A DNA stretch of 64,000 bases from Methyloligella solikamskensis (GTDB lineage Bacteria; Pseudomonadota; Alphaproteobacteria; Rhizobiales; Methyloligellaceae), in the NCBI RefSeq assembly GCF_042676065.1, contig NZ_JBHTJO010000001.1, positions 930,001-994,000 of the forward strand, in the 5' to 3' direction. Every line of letters begins with the position of its first letter. The first letter of the stretch is position 1. Positions 1 to 8,553 of this stretch are shown here, one piece after another. A model generated the notes under the pieces. The model made no database searches. It saw only the letters and a program-made list of their open reading frames with translations, and was not told the DNA's origin. A program made the translations under genes and the position numbers.

Positions 1-257
1 CGGTGGATGCGCCGGAGGCCGAATACGAGAAGGATACGGCCGAGGGCAAATTCCGCGCCTTCGACATGACCCATCCCTTCAACATGGTCTCCAGCCTGCC
101 GGTGCTTTCGCTGCCCATCGGGCTGACGCAAGCCGGCCTGCCCATCGGCATGCAAATCGCCGGGCCAGCGCACACGGACGAGCGCCTGCTCGCCATCGCC
201 GGCGGCATCGAAGCCCTGCGCGGCCCGTTTCCCGCGCCGCCCACTTTTCAACAGTAA
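1..257 (+). CDS. Amidase (amidase signature family), C-terminal end only
   Basis: The gene begins before the window; about 85 C-terminal residues are visible. The segment LPVLSLPIGLTQAGLPIGMQ followed by IAG and an E-R-L-L helix is the usual end of amidase-signature enzymes (GatA, AtzF and relatives), which hydrolyse amide bonds with a Ser-Ser-Lys triad; the triad itself lies outside the window. A GTG at position 3 is an internal codon, not a likely start. Only 14 bp separate the stop from the following M24 peptidase gene on the same strand, so the two are probably co-transcribed and may act on the same amide or amidino compound (inference). Substrate cannot be told from this fragment. Confidence 0.85.
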   Translation, partial: VDAPEAEYEKDTAEGKFRAFDMTHPFNMVSSLPVLSLPIGLTQAGLPIGMQIAGPAHTDERLLAIAGGIEALRGPFPAPPTFQQ

Positions 258-271
258 CGAAGGAGTCCCCT

Positions 272-1498
272 ATGCCCGGACCTCAAATCAGCGATGAAGA
301 ATTCGCCCAACGCCGCGAGACCGCGAAGCGCCTGGCCAAGGAGCGCGGGCTCGATGCGCTCCTGATCTGGTCGCGCAGCGGCCATACGGTGGAGGCCTAC
401 GGAGACCTCTATTACCTGACGAACTTCAACTCGCTGTTCCCGGCGGTGCCGGACCGCAAGAGCTGGGCGAGCCGCGGCCACGGCGCGCTGATCCTTCCCG
501 TCGACGGCGGCGAGCCGGTGCTGATCACTGACTATCTCGACGACCCGGAAGACCGGATCAAGGTGAAGGACGTGCGAGCCGTGCCCGATATCACGGTCTC
601 GACCGTCGATGCCTTGCGCGAGATGGATCTGATCGACCGCAAGATCGGTCTGGTCGGCGGCATGTCCTTCCTGATGAGCGCCTGGCGCCGGATGGAAGAG
701 CGGGCCGGCAACCACAAGCTGGATTTCGTCCCGGCCGACGACATGTTCGAGCGCATGCGCCTGATCAAAAGCCCGGGCGAGATCGAGCTGATCCGCCATG
801 CGGCTGGCGTGGGCGTGAAGTGGATGGACGCCACCATGTCGGCCATCGCCGAAGGCAATACGGAAGGCGATGCTGTGGGTGAAGGCCTGAAGGTGCTGGC
901 TGCCAATGGCGGCACCCAGCAGGATATCGCCATCGCCAGCGGCCCTTTCGCCATCAACTATATGGGCAGCTCCGGCATTCCCCACTGGAACGTGACGCGG
1001 CCCATGGAGACCGGCGATCTGGTCCATTGCGATCAGTGGGGCCCGGTGGACGGCTACTACACCGACTTCGCCCGTTCGACGGTCGTCGGCGGCAAGCCGA
1101 GTGACGGACAGCGCGAGCTGCTGGAAGGCAGCATGGCCGTGATCCATCACATCATCGACGGCATCAAGCCGGGCGAGACGACCTTTGCCGATCTCTACCG
1201 GCGCGGCGAGAAGTGGCTCGACGATAACGGCTTCGCCAATCACAAGACCTCGGCCGACGAAAGCAACGCGTTCAGCAGCCTGTTCCCCTGCTTCGGCCAT
1301 TCCATCGGGCTCGGCATCGACGGGCCGTGGATCATGGAAGACGAAGACACGGTGGTGGAGCCGAACATGACGCTTGCGGTGGAAGCCCTCGTTGGGCGTC
1401 CGGGCGTCGGCGCGGCCAATTTCGAAGAGAACATCATCGTCCATGAGGACGGGGCGGAGATCATCACGGCGCCTTGCGAGGGAAAGCGCTGGGAGTAG
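272..1498 (+). CDS. M24 family metallopeptidase (creatinase / Xaa-Pro peptidase type)
   Basis: A 408-residue protein with an N-terminal creatinase-like domain (about 10-160) and a pita-bread M24 catalytic domain (about 170-400). Predicted dinuclear metal ligands are all present: D254 and D265 (spaced 11 apart in VHCDQWG...YYTDFAR), H343 (GHSIGLG), E371 (VEALVG) and E385 or E386 (FEENIIV). It is therefore probably an active peptidase or C-N hydrolase. Ectoine hydrolase DoeA and creatinase belong to the same broad family, so the substrate is open. The ATG follows AAGGAG about 7 nt upstream. It lies 14 bp behind the amidase gene and ends before a strong bidirectional terminator. Confidence 0.9.
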   Translation: MPGPQISDEEFAQRRETAKRLAKERGLDALLIWSRSGHTVEAYGDLYYLTNFNSLFPAVPDRKSWASRGHGALILPVDGGEPVLITDYLDDPEDRIKVKDVRAVPDITVSTVDALREMDLIDRKIGLVGGMSFLMSAWRRMEERAGNHKLDFVPADDMFERMRLIKSPGEIELIRHAAGVGVKWMDATMSAIAEGNTEGDAVGEGLKVLAANGGTQQDIAIASGPFAINYMGSSGIPHWNVTRPMETGDLVHCDQWGPVDGYYTDFARSTVVGGKPSDGQRELLEGSMAVIHHIIDGIKPGETTFADLYRRGEKWLDDNGFANHKTSADESNAFSSLFPCFGHSIGLGIDGPWIMEDEDTVVEPNMTLAVEALVGRPGVGAANFEENIIVHEDGAEIITAPCEGKRWE

Positions 1499-1522
1499 GT
1501 CTCAGGACAGGATCTGAATATG

Positions 1523-1556
1523 AAAAGGGCGCGTCCATCCGGCCGCGCCCTTTTTA
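1523..1556. terminator. Bidirectional Rho-independent terminator
   Basis: AAAAGGGCGCG (1523-1533) pairs perfectly with CGCGCCCTTTT (1544-1554) around a 10-nt loop, with A and T runs at the two ends. It sits between the convergent M24 peptidase gene and the cupin gene and can end transcription from both sides. Confidence 0.85.
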
Positions 1557-1586
1557 TTTGCAGGTTCTTGCTGAACGACGCGTGGC

Positions 1587-2537
1587 CTAGTTGGCGAGGC
1601 CTTCCTCGTTCTTCTGGCCGCGATAGTAGTAGTTCGCGTTCTTGCCCAGCGCGATCTTGCGGAAGAACTTCCGCAGTTCCTCGGATTTGCGCAGCGGCGA
1701 AGCGACGGCCGAGGCGGTGGCGATGAAGGCCACCTTGGCGGCATCCCAGCTCGGATGAACGCCCGGCGCGGCCTGGGGAAAGCCCCGGTCGCGCAGCATG
1801 GCGTTGGCGATATAGAGCTGGTTCCGCCGCTTGGTCTCCTTGGTCTTCCAGGTGATGGCGACGGAGATAGAATAGCTATCCTTGGTCTTCACGTAGTGGG
1901 GCCAGAGATAGGGCACGAAGACGCCTTCGCCGGGCTTCAGATCGTTGTGCATGGCGCGGGCATCGAAATTGTCGTTATAGGCGACATTCCGGTGCTTGGT
2001 GATGCAGTGCTCGATCTGGTCCTCGTTGGCGAGCGACCGGTCTTCGTTGTCGAAAATGCTGAACAGCTTGTCGCCGTGGATCTGGACGAAGAAATTGTCC
2101 TCGCTGTCGATATGGAACGGCGTGGTCGAATGGGGCGAGGAGACGAAGAGGAAGCCTTCCACGTTGGAGAAGCCGGCCTCTTTCAGGCTGTCATGGCCTT
2201 GGGCATGGGCGACGGAGAGGAGCGCGTCCTCCAGAAGCTGCTTATAGGCCGGATGCGCCTCGATCTTCTTCAACACCATCCAGGCGCCGGCGCTCTCGAC
2301 CCGCTTGATGATCTCTTCCGGCGGCAGATCCACCAGGGGCGTGGCGTCGGGGTCCTGGCTGATATTGGCCTGGCCGGAATTGTATTCGATGTGATCGCCC
2401 GGCAGCGCCTTCACGAGCTCCAGGATCGCATCGAGCGTAAGCCGCGGATCGTTCTCCAGATTATGGGTGATCCGGAACGGCTTTTTGGGGAAGAGCGTCT
2501 CGAACGCGGCGCGTTCGGCGGTGAGCACGTCGGTCAT
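1587..2537 (-). CDS. JmjC-like cupin protein (putative Fe(II)/2-oxoglutarate oxygenase)
   Basis: 316 residues. A double-stranded beta-helix domain is suggested by the H-x-D pair H142/D144 in TTPFHIDSEDNFF and a distal H214 in the segment PYLWPHYVK, the three ligands of an Fe(II) site in JmjC/FIH-like oxygenases. The middle region also resembles cupin-8 proteins that hydroxylate side chains of proteins or small molecules. No signal peptide, so cytoplasmic. Its start codon overlaps the stop of the upstream acetyltransferase gene by 4 nt (2534-2537), so the pair is translationally coupled. The substrate is unknown; the coupling suggests both enzymes modify one metabolite (inference). Confidence 0.7.
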   Translation of the reverse strand: MTDVLTAERAAFETLFPKKPFRITHNLENDPRLTLDAILELVKALPGDHIEYNSGQANISQDPDATPLVDLPPEEIIKRVESAGAWMVLKKIEAHPAYKQLLEDALLSVAHAQGHDSLKEAGFSNVEGFLFVSSPHSTTPFHIDSEDNFFVQIHGDKLFSIFDNEDRSLANEDQIEHCITKHRNVAYNDNFDARAMHNDLKPGEGVFVPYLWPHYVKTKDSYSISVAITWKTKETKRRNQLYIANAMLRDRGFPQAAPGVHPSWDAAKVAFIATASAVASPLRKSEELRKFFRKIALGKNANYYYRGQKNEEGLAN

Positions 2538-3739
2538 GTCGTTTTCTTTCTCTTGCGGGGCGTAATGAGCCCGCCGTCGACAAACTTTAGATAGGCAGTC
2601 TTGACCCTGGCGCGAAGGGCGGCGCGGCTCTTGATGGCTGCAATGCAGAGCTGGGGCAGCGCGCCTTTGCGGGTGGGGATGAGCATGTCGCCGACGCGCC
2701 GGCGCTCGCGCCAGACATGGTCGATCATCGGATGACCGGGAGCGGCGGTGGAGTCGACATAGTCGACTTCTCCCTGTTCCGACAGGTGCCGGGTCAGGAA
2801 GACCGTGAGCTGTACGCCCGGGGAGTAGCGTGAGAAGGCTTCATTATAGGCGGTCTTGAAGTAGAGCGCACTACGGCCCGATCGGATCACGATGCCGGAA
2901 GCGATGGCGTTTCCGTTAGAGGTCAGCTCGACGATCTCGATGGCGCGGCGGGCGGCGAGATTGCGGGCGGCATCTGTAACGAAGGCGCGGTCGGCCTGGT
3001 CTTGGGCGAGGCTCGATCCCTTCTCGCCCTTCCAGCCATTGGCCTCCAGGGTGAGGAAGCGGCCCAGCGCTGCAAGGATTTCCGGCTCGGAGCGGGAGAC
3101 GGTCCAGTCCGCCGGGCCCATATCCCCAAGACGGTTGTTCTGACGGCGAAGCTCTTTCAGCTTTTTGCTGCCGAGCCCGTCGCGCAAATAGCTTTCCGGA
3201 TCTTCCGGAACTTCGAGAGCCGCCCGTTCGTGGACATTGATGGCCTGGGCCTGGAGACCGCGCTCGGAGAGCACCTTCTCGATCGCCTGCGCGGCGGGAC
3301 CGTCCAGGGCCACCATGGGCAGGCCGATGGCGGCGATGCCCTGGTCGGCCGCCGCGTCGATCAGGCCGGCAACGGTCTTCTCGATATCGTCGCCGGCGAG
3401 CAGCGGGGTCCCCAGGGTCACGTATGGGAAAAGCCCAATGGCGGCGGGAATGGGAAGCTTCAGGGCGTGATAGGCGGTCCGGAAGGGGATGAGCCCGGCC
3501 AGCGCGCCATCCGGACTGTGGTTCTGCAGGACCTTGCAGGCCCCCGGTGACAGCATATGGCGGCAGACGGGGAGCAGGAATGCTGGATCGCTGAAGCCGT
3601 TCGGATCGGCGGCGCTTTCGGCGAGATGCTCCCAGCGGGGCAGGGACACCTGGTCGAGCGAAACCAGCCCACTCCGGGACCGTTGGGCGATCCTTCGTGG
3701 GGAAATCCGCGGATTTTTGGCTTGCACCAAGCTCGTCAT
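2534..3739 (-). CDS. CelD/BioF2-like GNAT-fold acetyltransferase
   Basis: 401 residues from the ATG at 3739, preceded by GGAGGGG; a TTG one codon earlier is less likely. The layout matches the CelD / Acetyltransf_6 group: an N-terminal GNAT-like half, then a second half with the SKKLKELRRQNNRL segment and a long central acceptor region, ending in SRYSPGVQLTVFLTRHL and YVDSTAAPGHPMIDHVWRE, typical of the CoA-binding half of that family. These proteins N-acylate small molecules or take part in polysaccharide formation. It is the first gene of a two-gene operon with the cupin oxygenase (4-nt overlap). The specific acyl acceptor cannot be inferred. Confidence 0.75.
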   Translation of the reverse strand: MTSLVQAKNPRISPRRIAQRSRSGLVSLDQVSLPRWEHLAESAADPNGFSDPAFLLPVCRHMLSPGACKVLQNHSPDGALAGLIPFRTAYHALKLPIPAAIGLFPYVTLGTPLLAGDDIEKTVAGLIDAAADQGIAAIGLPMVALDGPAAQAIEKVLSERGLQAQAINVHERAALEVPEDPESYLRDGLGSKKLKELRRQNNRLGDMGPADWTVSRSEPEILAALGRFLTLEANGWKGEKGSSLAQDQADRAFVTDAARNLAARRAIEIVELTSNGNAIASGIVIRSGRSALYFKTAYNEAFSRYSPGVQLTVFLTRHLSEQGEVDYVDSTAAPGHPMIDHVWRERRRVGDMLIPTRKGALPQLCIAAIKSRAALRARVKTAYLKFVDGGLITPRKRKKTT

Positions 3740-3875
3740 CAAAGCCCCTCCGAGGGTCCAGACCCGGGACCTATGGGGTTGTACACCGCGGATTATATCA
3801 CACGGCGCGAAAGCTCTTCTTTGCGTTAACGTTCATTGAGGGCCGGTTCGGGCCGACTTCCGCGGGCCCTCAGGT

Positions 3876-4706
3876 CTATTGAACAGCCGACACTAGCAGC
3901 CTGATTGAGACCGCAATGAGGAAGATCGCGAAGGCGAGCTCCAGCTTGCGGCGGGAGATGCCATGGGCCAGCCGCACGCCGAGGGGCGCGGCGGCGACGC
4001 TCACCGGAATGATCACCAGGGCTGCGATCACGCTGACATAGCCGAGGGAGTAGGGCGGCAGGCCGGGCTCGCCCCAGCCGGCCCAGATATAGCCGAGCAG
4101 TCCGGGGATGGCGATGAGGGGGCCGAAGCCGCTTGAGGTCGCCACGGCCCGCTGCATGGACCAGCCGCAGAGTGCAAAGAGCGTGACGAAAAACATGCCG
4201 CCGCCGATGCTCATCAGGGTCGAGACCAGGCCGACGGCGAACGCGATAAGATTGACGATCCAGTTGTCGGGCAGGCTGTCGGCGACCCGCCAATCGTCCC
4301 GGCCGAGCAGCATCTTCACGCCGACGGCCATGCTGAAGACGATCCAGATCCAGGTCAGCGCCTCGCCGGAGACGACGGCGACCAGGGCGATGCCCGCAGC
4401 CACGCCAATGAGGACATAAGGCGCGAGGCGCTTCAGCACGTCGAGGTCGACGGCATTGTGTTTCCTGTGGGACAGGAAGGAGCGGACGGCCGTGGGCACG
4501 ATGACGGCGAAGGAGGTGCCGAGCACCATGGGCATGCGGACCTCGTCGGGCGTGCCCAGAATGGCGAAAAGCTCGAACAGGACCGGGACGAGGATGCCGC
4601 CTCCGCCAATGCCGAGGAGGCCGGCGAGAAAGCCGGTAAGCGCGCCGCCGGCAAGCAGGGCGATGAGGAGGGTAATCATCTCGCCGCTGGCAAGATCCAC
4701 CGTCAT
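3876..4706 (-). CDS. TauE/SafE family anion exporter (sulfite exporter type)
   Basis: 276 residues with about eight hydrophobic helices. The repeated glycine motifs GFLAGLLGIGGGGILVPVL near residue 25 and STLMSIGGGMFFVTLFAL near residue 165 are the two inverted half-signatures of the TauE/SafE (DUF81) family, inner-membrane transporters linked to export of sulfite, sulfoacetate or similar organosulfur anions. The cargo is not determined. It stands alone: the acetyltransferase operon lies 137 bp downstream on the same strand and a divergent or separate unit is upstream. Confidence 0.85.
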   Translation of the reverse strand: MTVDLASGEMITLLIALLAGGALTGFLAGLLGIGGGGILVPVLFELFAILGTPDEVRMPMVLGTSFAVIVPTAVRSFLSHRKHNAVDLDVLKRLAPYVLIGVAAGIALVAVVSGEALTWIWIVFSMAVGVKMLLGRDDWRVADSLPDNWIVNLIAFAVGLVSTLMSIGGGMFFVTLFALCGWSMQRAVATSSGFGPLIAIPGLLGYIWAGWGEPGLPPYSLGYVSVIAALVIIPVSVAAAPLGVRLAHGISRRKLELAFAIFLIAVSIRLLVSAVQ

Positions 4707-4791
4707 TTCGAAATCCAGATCAAAGGCGGATCGCGGACCGGACGTCCGCAGCCGCTGGCAAGGGGTCTATCAAGAACGGGACCGCGAATGC

Positions 4792-4833
4792 GCCCCCAAA
4801 AAGAGAATAGGCCCGGCCGTGGGGCCGAGCCTA
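4792..4833 (-). terminator. Probable terminator of the RND-secreted protein unit
   Basis: TAGGCCCGGCC (4808-4818) pairs with GGCCGAGCCTA (4823-4833) with one mismatch and a 4-nt loop. Read on the minus strand it is followed by TTCTCTTTTTGGG. It lies directly after the small secreted protein gene. Confidence 0.55.
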
Positions 4834-4865
4834 ATCCGTTTCCAGTTCTTTGGCGTTGCGCGAGA

Positions 4866-5261
4866 CTACTGCTTGCGCAGGCTCATGCTGCCGGTGCCGC
4901 GCGGGCTGGTGAAGCTGACGCTCTGGCTGGAGCCGCGCATGGTGACGCTGAGCCGGCCCGATACGTCGAACTGGGAATTGTGGAAGTCGCCGACATAACG
5001 GGTGTCGTTGACCTGAAGCAAGGAACCGGTCTGGCGAAACTTGTTGGAGCTCGTGGCGCAAAGCGCGTTGACGCCAACAACCTTCGGGCTTTCACGGCGA
5101 TAGGTAACCTTGCAACGGATCGACTCCGCCTTGCCGTTTTTGGGATTGGCGGTGCCGCTGCCGCTCCAGGTGCCTTCGATGCCCGAGGCGGCTGAGGCCG
5201 GGACGGTCGAGACTGCAAGGGCAAGCGGAGCCACAAACAGAAGCAGTTTCCGCATATTCAT
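4866..5261 (-). CDS. Small secreted protein of unknown function
   Basis: 131 residues. It begins with a clear Sec signal peptide (positively charged MNMRKL, hydrophobic core, cleavage after VPASA near residue 24). The mature part, about 107 residues, is rich in Ser, Gly and Thr, opens with GIEGTWSGSG and contains two Cys that could form a disulfide, suggesting a small periplasmic beta-sandwich. I do not recognise a family. AGGAG stands 6 nt before the ATG. The gene starts 18 bp after the end of the RND transporter gene on the same strand and is followed by a terminator-like hairpin, so it is probably the last gene of that operon. Confidence 0.75.
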   Translation of the reverse strand: MNMRKLLLFVAPLALAVSTVPASAASGIEGTWSGSGTANPKNGKAESIRCKVTYRRESPKVVGVNALCATSSNKFRQTGSLLQVNDTRYVGDFHNSQFDVSGRLSVTMRGSSQSVSFTSPRGTGSMSLRKQ

Positions 5262-5279
5262 CGTATCTCCTCGTGAGTT

Positions 5280-7664
5280 CTAACGTTCTTGGGGTTTGCG
5301 GGTGTTGGCCCAACCTTCCTCGGGTTCAGGGGATAACAACCTACGGCCCATGCGATAACGCGACGTGACCAGAATAAGTGCCGGGAGGATAATTAGGTCC
5401 GCCAGCAGTGCAAAGATTAGGGTCGACAGACATATCAGGCCGAATTGACGGGTCGGTGGCACAGCGCTGAGCTGCGTGATCGATAGACCGGCGACCAGAA
5501 CCGCAGTCGTCAGGATCAGAACCGTGCCAATCAATCTTAGCGTGCGATCCACCGCTACAGCAACGGATTCGGAGCGCTCCATTTCCAGCTCGAACCGGTT
5601 GAGCACATGAATCGCGTGGTCGACGGCCAAGCCGAAAGCAACGGTAAGCCCGACAATCGTGGCGTAATCAAGCCCTCCCTGGAGAAATGCCAGCCAAGTC
5701 GCCGTTGCAAACAACGCAAATAGGTTCGGTATTGTTGCAAGTCCAGCATAGAGCAGGGACCAGAAGGCCAGCCCGATGACGGCGATGACGATCGCGATGG
5801 CGCCGAGCATGGAATAGCTGAGCTGAGAGATGATTGCGGTGGAGCGGGTCGCGCCGACGCTGGCGATGCCGGTCAGGCTGAGCTGGAACCCCGGATTTGC
5901 CGCCTGAACCTCTGCAAGCTGAGGTTCCAGATCCTCGCGGATCTGAAGGATTTCCTTGGCCTCCAGATCGCCGATATAGCCGGAAACAAGGGCGGCGTGG
6001 CGCTCTCGGTTCACATAGCGGCTCGCCACCTCGGGCGGCATCATCTCCATGAGCCGGGCGCTCGCATCATCCGGCGAGAGGCCGCTCGATTCCGCCCATT
6101 GCTGCAGATCGTTCAGGGAGTTGACCTTCCCGATCTTGGGATGGCCGTCCATGATCCCATGCACCTGGGCGATCACCTGGCGCACATCGGGCGACTGCGC
6201 GGTCTCGTCCTCGGGCCAGTCCACCACAACGCGGAGAGGGAAAAGGCCGCCGAGCCGGTTTTCGATCTGCTTGGACACCTGGGACGCGGTGCCCTGGTCG
6301 GGCAGCATGTCGCTCAGGCGATAGCGTGGCTCGAGCTGGAAATAGGCGATGGCAAAAACGATCGTCAGGATCGTGCCGCCCACGGCGATGGGCGTTGCCC
6401 AGCGGAGCACCAGAGCGCTGACCGCGGCGGAGGCGCTGTCGAGCAGCTTCACGCCCCAGTTGGCTTTCTCCTCGACCAGATATTTCGCCTGACCCTCTTT
6501 CAGGAAGAGAGCGGCGAGAACCGGCATCACCGCGATCACCAGAAGCAGGGATACGAGGATGCACATGCCGGCCATGATGCCGAATTTTTGGATCAGGGCC
6601 GAGTTGCTCATGGCGAGCGAGAAGAGCGCGATGGATGTGGTGAGCGAGGTCAGCGCGCAGGCCGGGCCGATCTCCACGATGGTTCGGTGGATCGCCGGCT
6701 TCTTGCTCATGCCCTCGTCGAGATTTCGGCATAACCCGAAGAGGAAATGCATGGCGTTGTTGATGGTGACCACCAGCACCAGGGGCATCACCGCATTGAG
6801 CAGCGGATTCATCATGGTGCCGGTCCAGCCGAAGAGCCCCAAGCACCAGACGATGGCGAGCACAGCCGGGCTCAGCGCGATCACCACCAGGCGGACGCGG
6901 CGGAAATAGAAGCCCAGCGCGACGACGCCGACCAGCAGGCCCACGCCATTGAAGGTGCTGATGTCCTTCTTCGTACCGCTCACGACCTCCGCCTTCATGG
7001 TGGGCATGCCGGCGAGGCCGATCTTGAGGTCCTTCGCAGCCTGGGAATTTTGGGCGATCTCGCGCACTTCATCGACGACGGTCGGCAGGCCGCGTTTCGT
7101 TATCTCATCGTGCTGCAGGGAGACGACCAGGAGCGCGAGGCGGGTCCCGTTCGTGTCCGGCGAGATCAGCCGGCTTTCGGCCAGCGGATGGGTCTCGATG
7201 TCATGCTGCAGCTCGGCCAGCGCGTCCTTGTCCTCAGGGAGCTCGTCCGGGATCAGCGCGGCGGGCGTTCCTTCGTCGGGCAAGGGCTGGCGCAGGGAGA
7301 AGATCGAGGTGATCGACTCCACGCCGTCGGCGAAGAGGAGATCGAAGTTCAGCTCGCGGAGCTGGTTCAGATGCTTCGCGCCGAGAAGATCGTCGCCTTC
7401 GACCGCCAGATAGATGTCGAGATCGCTGGCGGGAAAGCGTTCGCTCATGCGCTCGAAGACCTGATAGTCCGGGCTGTCGGAGCGAAGGAACTGATCGAGT
7501 GAATCGTCGGTCTTCAGCTTGCTGAGGCCGATGCCCATGACGACGGTCATGAGAAGCAGCACGATCAGCGATATGACGGGATAGCGTGCCGGGATCTCAC
7601 CGAGGATGAGAATCGGCTTGCTCGTCCGGTAAATCCAAGTCGGTGGTCGTTCTTCACCGGTCAT
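5280..7664 (-). CDS. RND/MMPL superfamily transporter
   Basis: 794 residues from the ATG at 7664, which is preceded by GAGAGGGA; the frame stays open to 7907 but the added N-terminus is low-complexity and has no better ribosome site. Two similar halves are visible, each with one N-terminal membrane helix, a large periplasmic loop and five further helices. The second half contains GLAVDHAIHVLNRFELE, the conserved helix-4 segment of MMPL / HpnN-like proteins. Members move lipids, hopanoids or hydrophobic molecules using the proton gradient. No periplasmic adaptor or outer-membrane channel gene is adjacent; the neighbour is a small secreted protein that may be a partner (inference). Confidence 0.85.
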   Translation of the reverse strand: MTGEERPPTWIYRTSKPILILGEIPARYPVISLIVLLLMTVVMGIGLSKLKTDDSLDQFLRSDSPDYQVFERMSERFPASDLDIYLAVEGDDLLGAKHLNQLRELNFDLLFADGVESITSIFSLRQPLPDEGTPAALIPDELPEDKDALAELQHDIETHPLAESRLISPDTNGTRLALLVVSLQHDEITKRGLPTVVDEVREIAQNSQAAKDLKIGLAGMPTMKAEVVSGTKKDISTFNGVGLLVGVVALGFYFRRVRLVVIALSPAVLAIVWCLGLFGWTGTMMNPLLNAVMPLVLVVTINNAMHFLFGLCRNLDEGMSKKPAIHRTIVEIGPACALTSLTTSIALFSLAMSNSALIQKFGIMAGMCILVSLLLVIAVMPVLAALFLKEGQAKYLVEEKANWGVKLLDSASAAVSALVLRWATPIAVGGTILTIVFAIAYFQLEPRYRLSDMLPDQGTASQVSKQIENRLGGLFPLRVVVDWPEDETAQSPDVRQVIAQVHGIMDGHPKIGKVNSLNDLQQWAESSGLSPDDASARLMEMMPPEVASRYVNRERHAALVSGYIGDLEAKEILQIREDLEPQLAEVQAANPGFQLSLTGIASVGATRSTAIISQLSYSMLGAIAIVIAVIGLAFWSLLYAGLATIPNLFALFATATWLAFLQGGLDYATIVGLTVAFGLAVDHAIHVLNRFELEMERSESVAVAVDRTLRLIGTVLILTTAVLVAGLSITQLSAVPPTRQFGLICLSTLIFALLADLIILPALILVTSRYRMGRRLLSPEPEEGWANTRKPQER

Positions 7665-7984
7665 GCAGTTTACGTCCCTCTCGCCGTTGACGGCGCGCCC
7701 CCGCATGGCACGCGTGACTCCCCGCTGGGCTCTTTCGCCCAGCCTCGAACTCTGTCCGCCCGCATAGATAGCAGCGGAGGCGGAACCGGTATAGGCAGGT
7801 TTCGCCTTTTCATGGCCGTTCGAGCCAGAAGAATCCGCCATTTTTCGGGCCGCGGCCGAGCTTCCTGCTCGTATGGTGAAAATCCGAGCGCCGGCTCTTG
7901 GGCCCAATGGCGGGTCATATTTCCATATACAACTTCGATTGGACTGCTAGCCTTCGGTGCCGGGAGCAAGGTTTGGGGGGCGTC
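7665..7984. other. Divergent intergenic region, promoters expected
   Basis: About 320 bp between the divergently transcribed RND transporter and secreted-protein genes. Reading frames that enter it from both sides are only 5' extensions of those genes. I see no repeat, RNA gene or clear operator. Confidence 0.5.
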
Positions 7985-8533
7985 ATGTCTTGGTTCGCAT
8001 TTCGCGTATTCGGTCTTGGCCGCGGCTGCGTGGCCACTCTGGTTCTTGCCTGCATATCGATTGCGACAACGAGCGCCGCGCGGGCCGATTGCGAGAACCC
8101 GCAGGTCTGGCGGACCTATCACAACGACCGGTTCGGCACGGAGGTGATGCTTCCTGTCGACTGCCTGGAGATCCAGCCCCCGCCGGCCAATGGCGACGGG
8201 CAGACCTTCGTTGCGCCAAACGGTGTCGCCTCGGTCTCGGTGTTCGGGTCCCACAACAGCACGGGGTCGAAGCTTGGCGCCATCCGCCAATCGATGCTGG
8301 CGGCGCCCGCCTATGGCGAGGTGACCTATTCGCCGAGCGGCAGCAATTGGTTCGTTCTTTCAGGCTACCGGGACAACGCCATCTACTACGACAAATACAT
8401 CCTCTCCCATGACGGGCAGATCCTGAACGGCATGCTGGTCACCTATTCGCCGGCGGTGAAGGAGATGTTCGAGCCGATCGTGGAGCGGATGGAGAACACG
8501 TTCAAAGCGGGCGTCGGGATCGGCACGCCTTGA
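7985..8533 (+). CDS. Secreted hypothetical protein
   Basis: 182 residues from the ATG at 7985, behind a run of G residues; the frame extends upstream to 7898 but the signal peptide begins at this ATG (MSWFAFRVFG, hydrophobic core, cleavage after ARA near residue 34). The mature protein begins DCENPQVWRTYHNDRFGTEV, a beginning common to periplasmic proteins of unknown function in which a YHN-x-RFG-x-x-V strand is followed by P-x-D. Two Cys in the first 20 mature residues may pair. No catalytic motif is visible. It is divergent from the RND transporter and converges on the ABC exporter operon with 20 bp between. Confidence 0.7.
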   Translation: MSWFAFRVFGLGRGCVATLVLACISIATTSAARADCENPQVWRTYHNDRFGTEVMLPVDCLEIQPPPANGDGQTFVAPNGVASVSVFGSHNSTGSKLGAIRQSMLAAPAYGEVTYSPSGSNWFVLSGYRDNAIYYDKYILSHDGQILNGMLVTYSPAVKEMFEPIVERMENTFKAGVGIGTP

Positions 8534-8553
8534 GCGCGCAAGACCTGAGATGC

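Noticed and set aside
248..1444. 398-codon frame antisense to the M24 peptidase gene
   Set aside because: Rich in His/Asp/Val with no motif; mirror of the peptidase gene.
7665..7907. N-terminal extension of the RND transporter to 7907
   Set aside because: Extension lacks a ribosome site and looks non-coding; ATG 7664 has GAGAGGGA and fits the family length.
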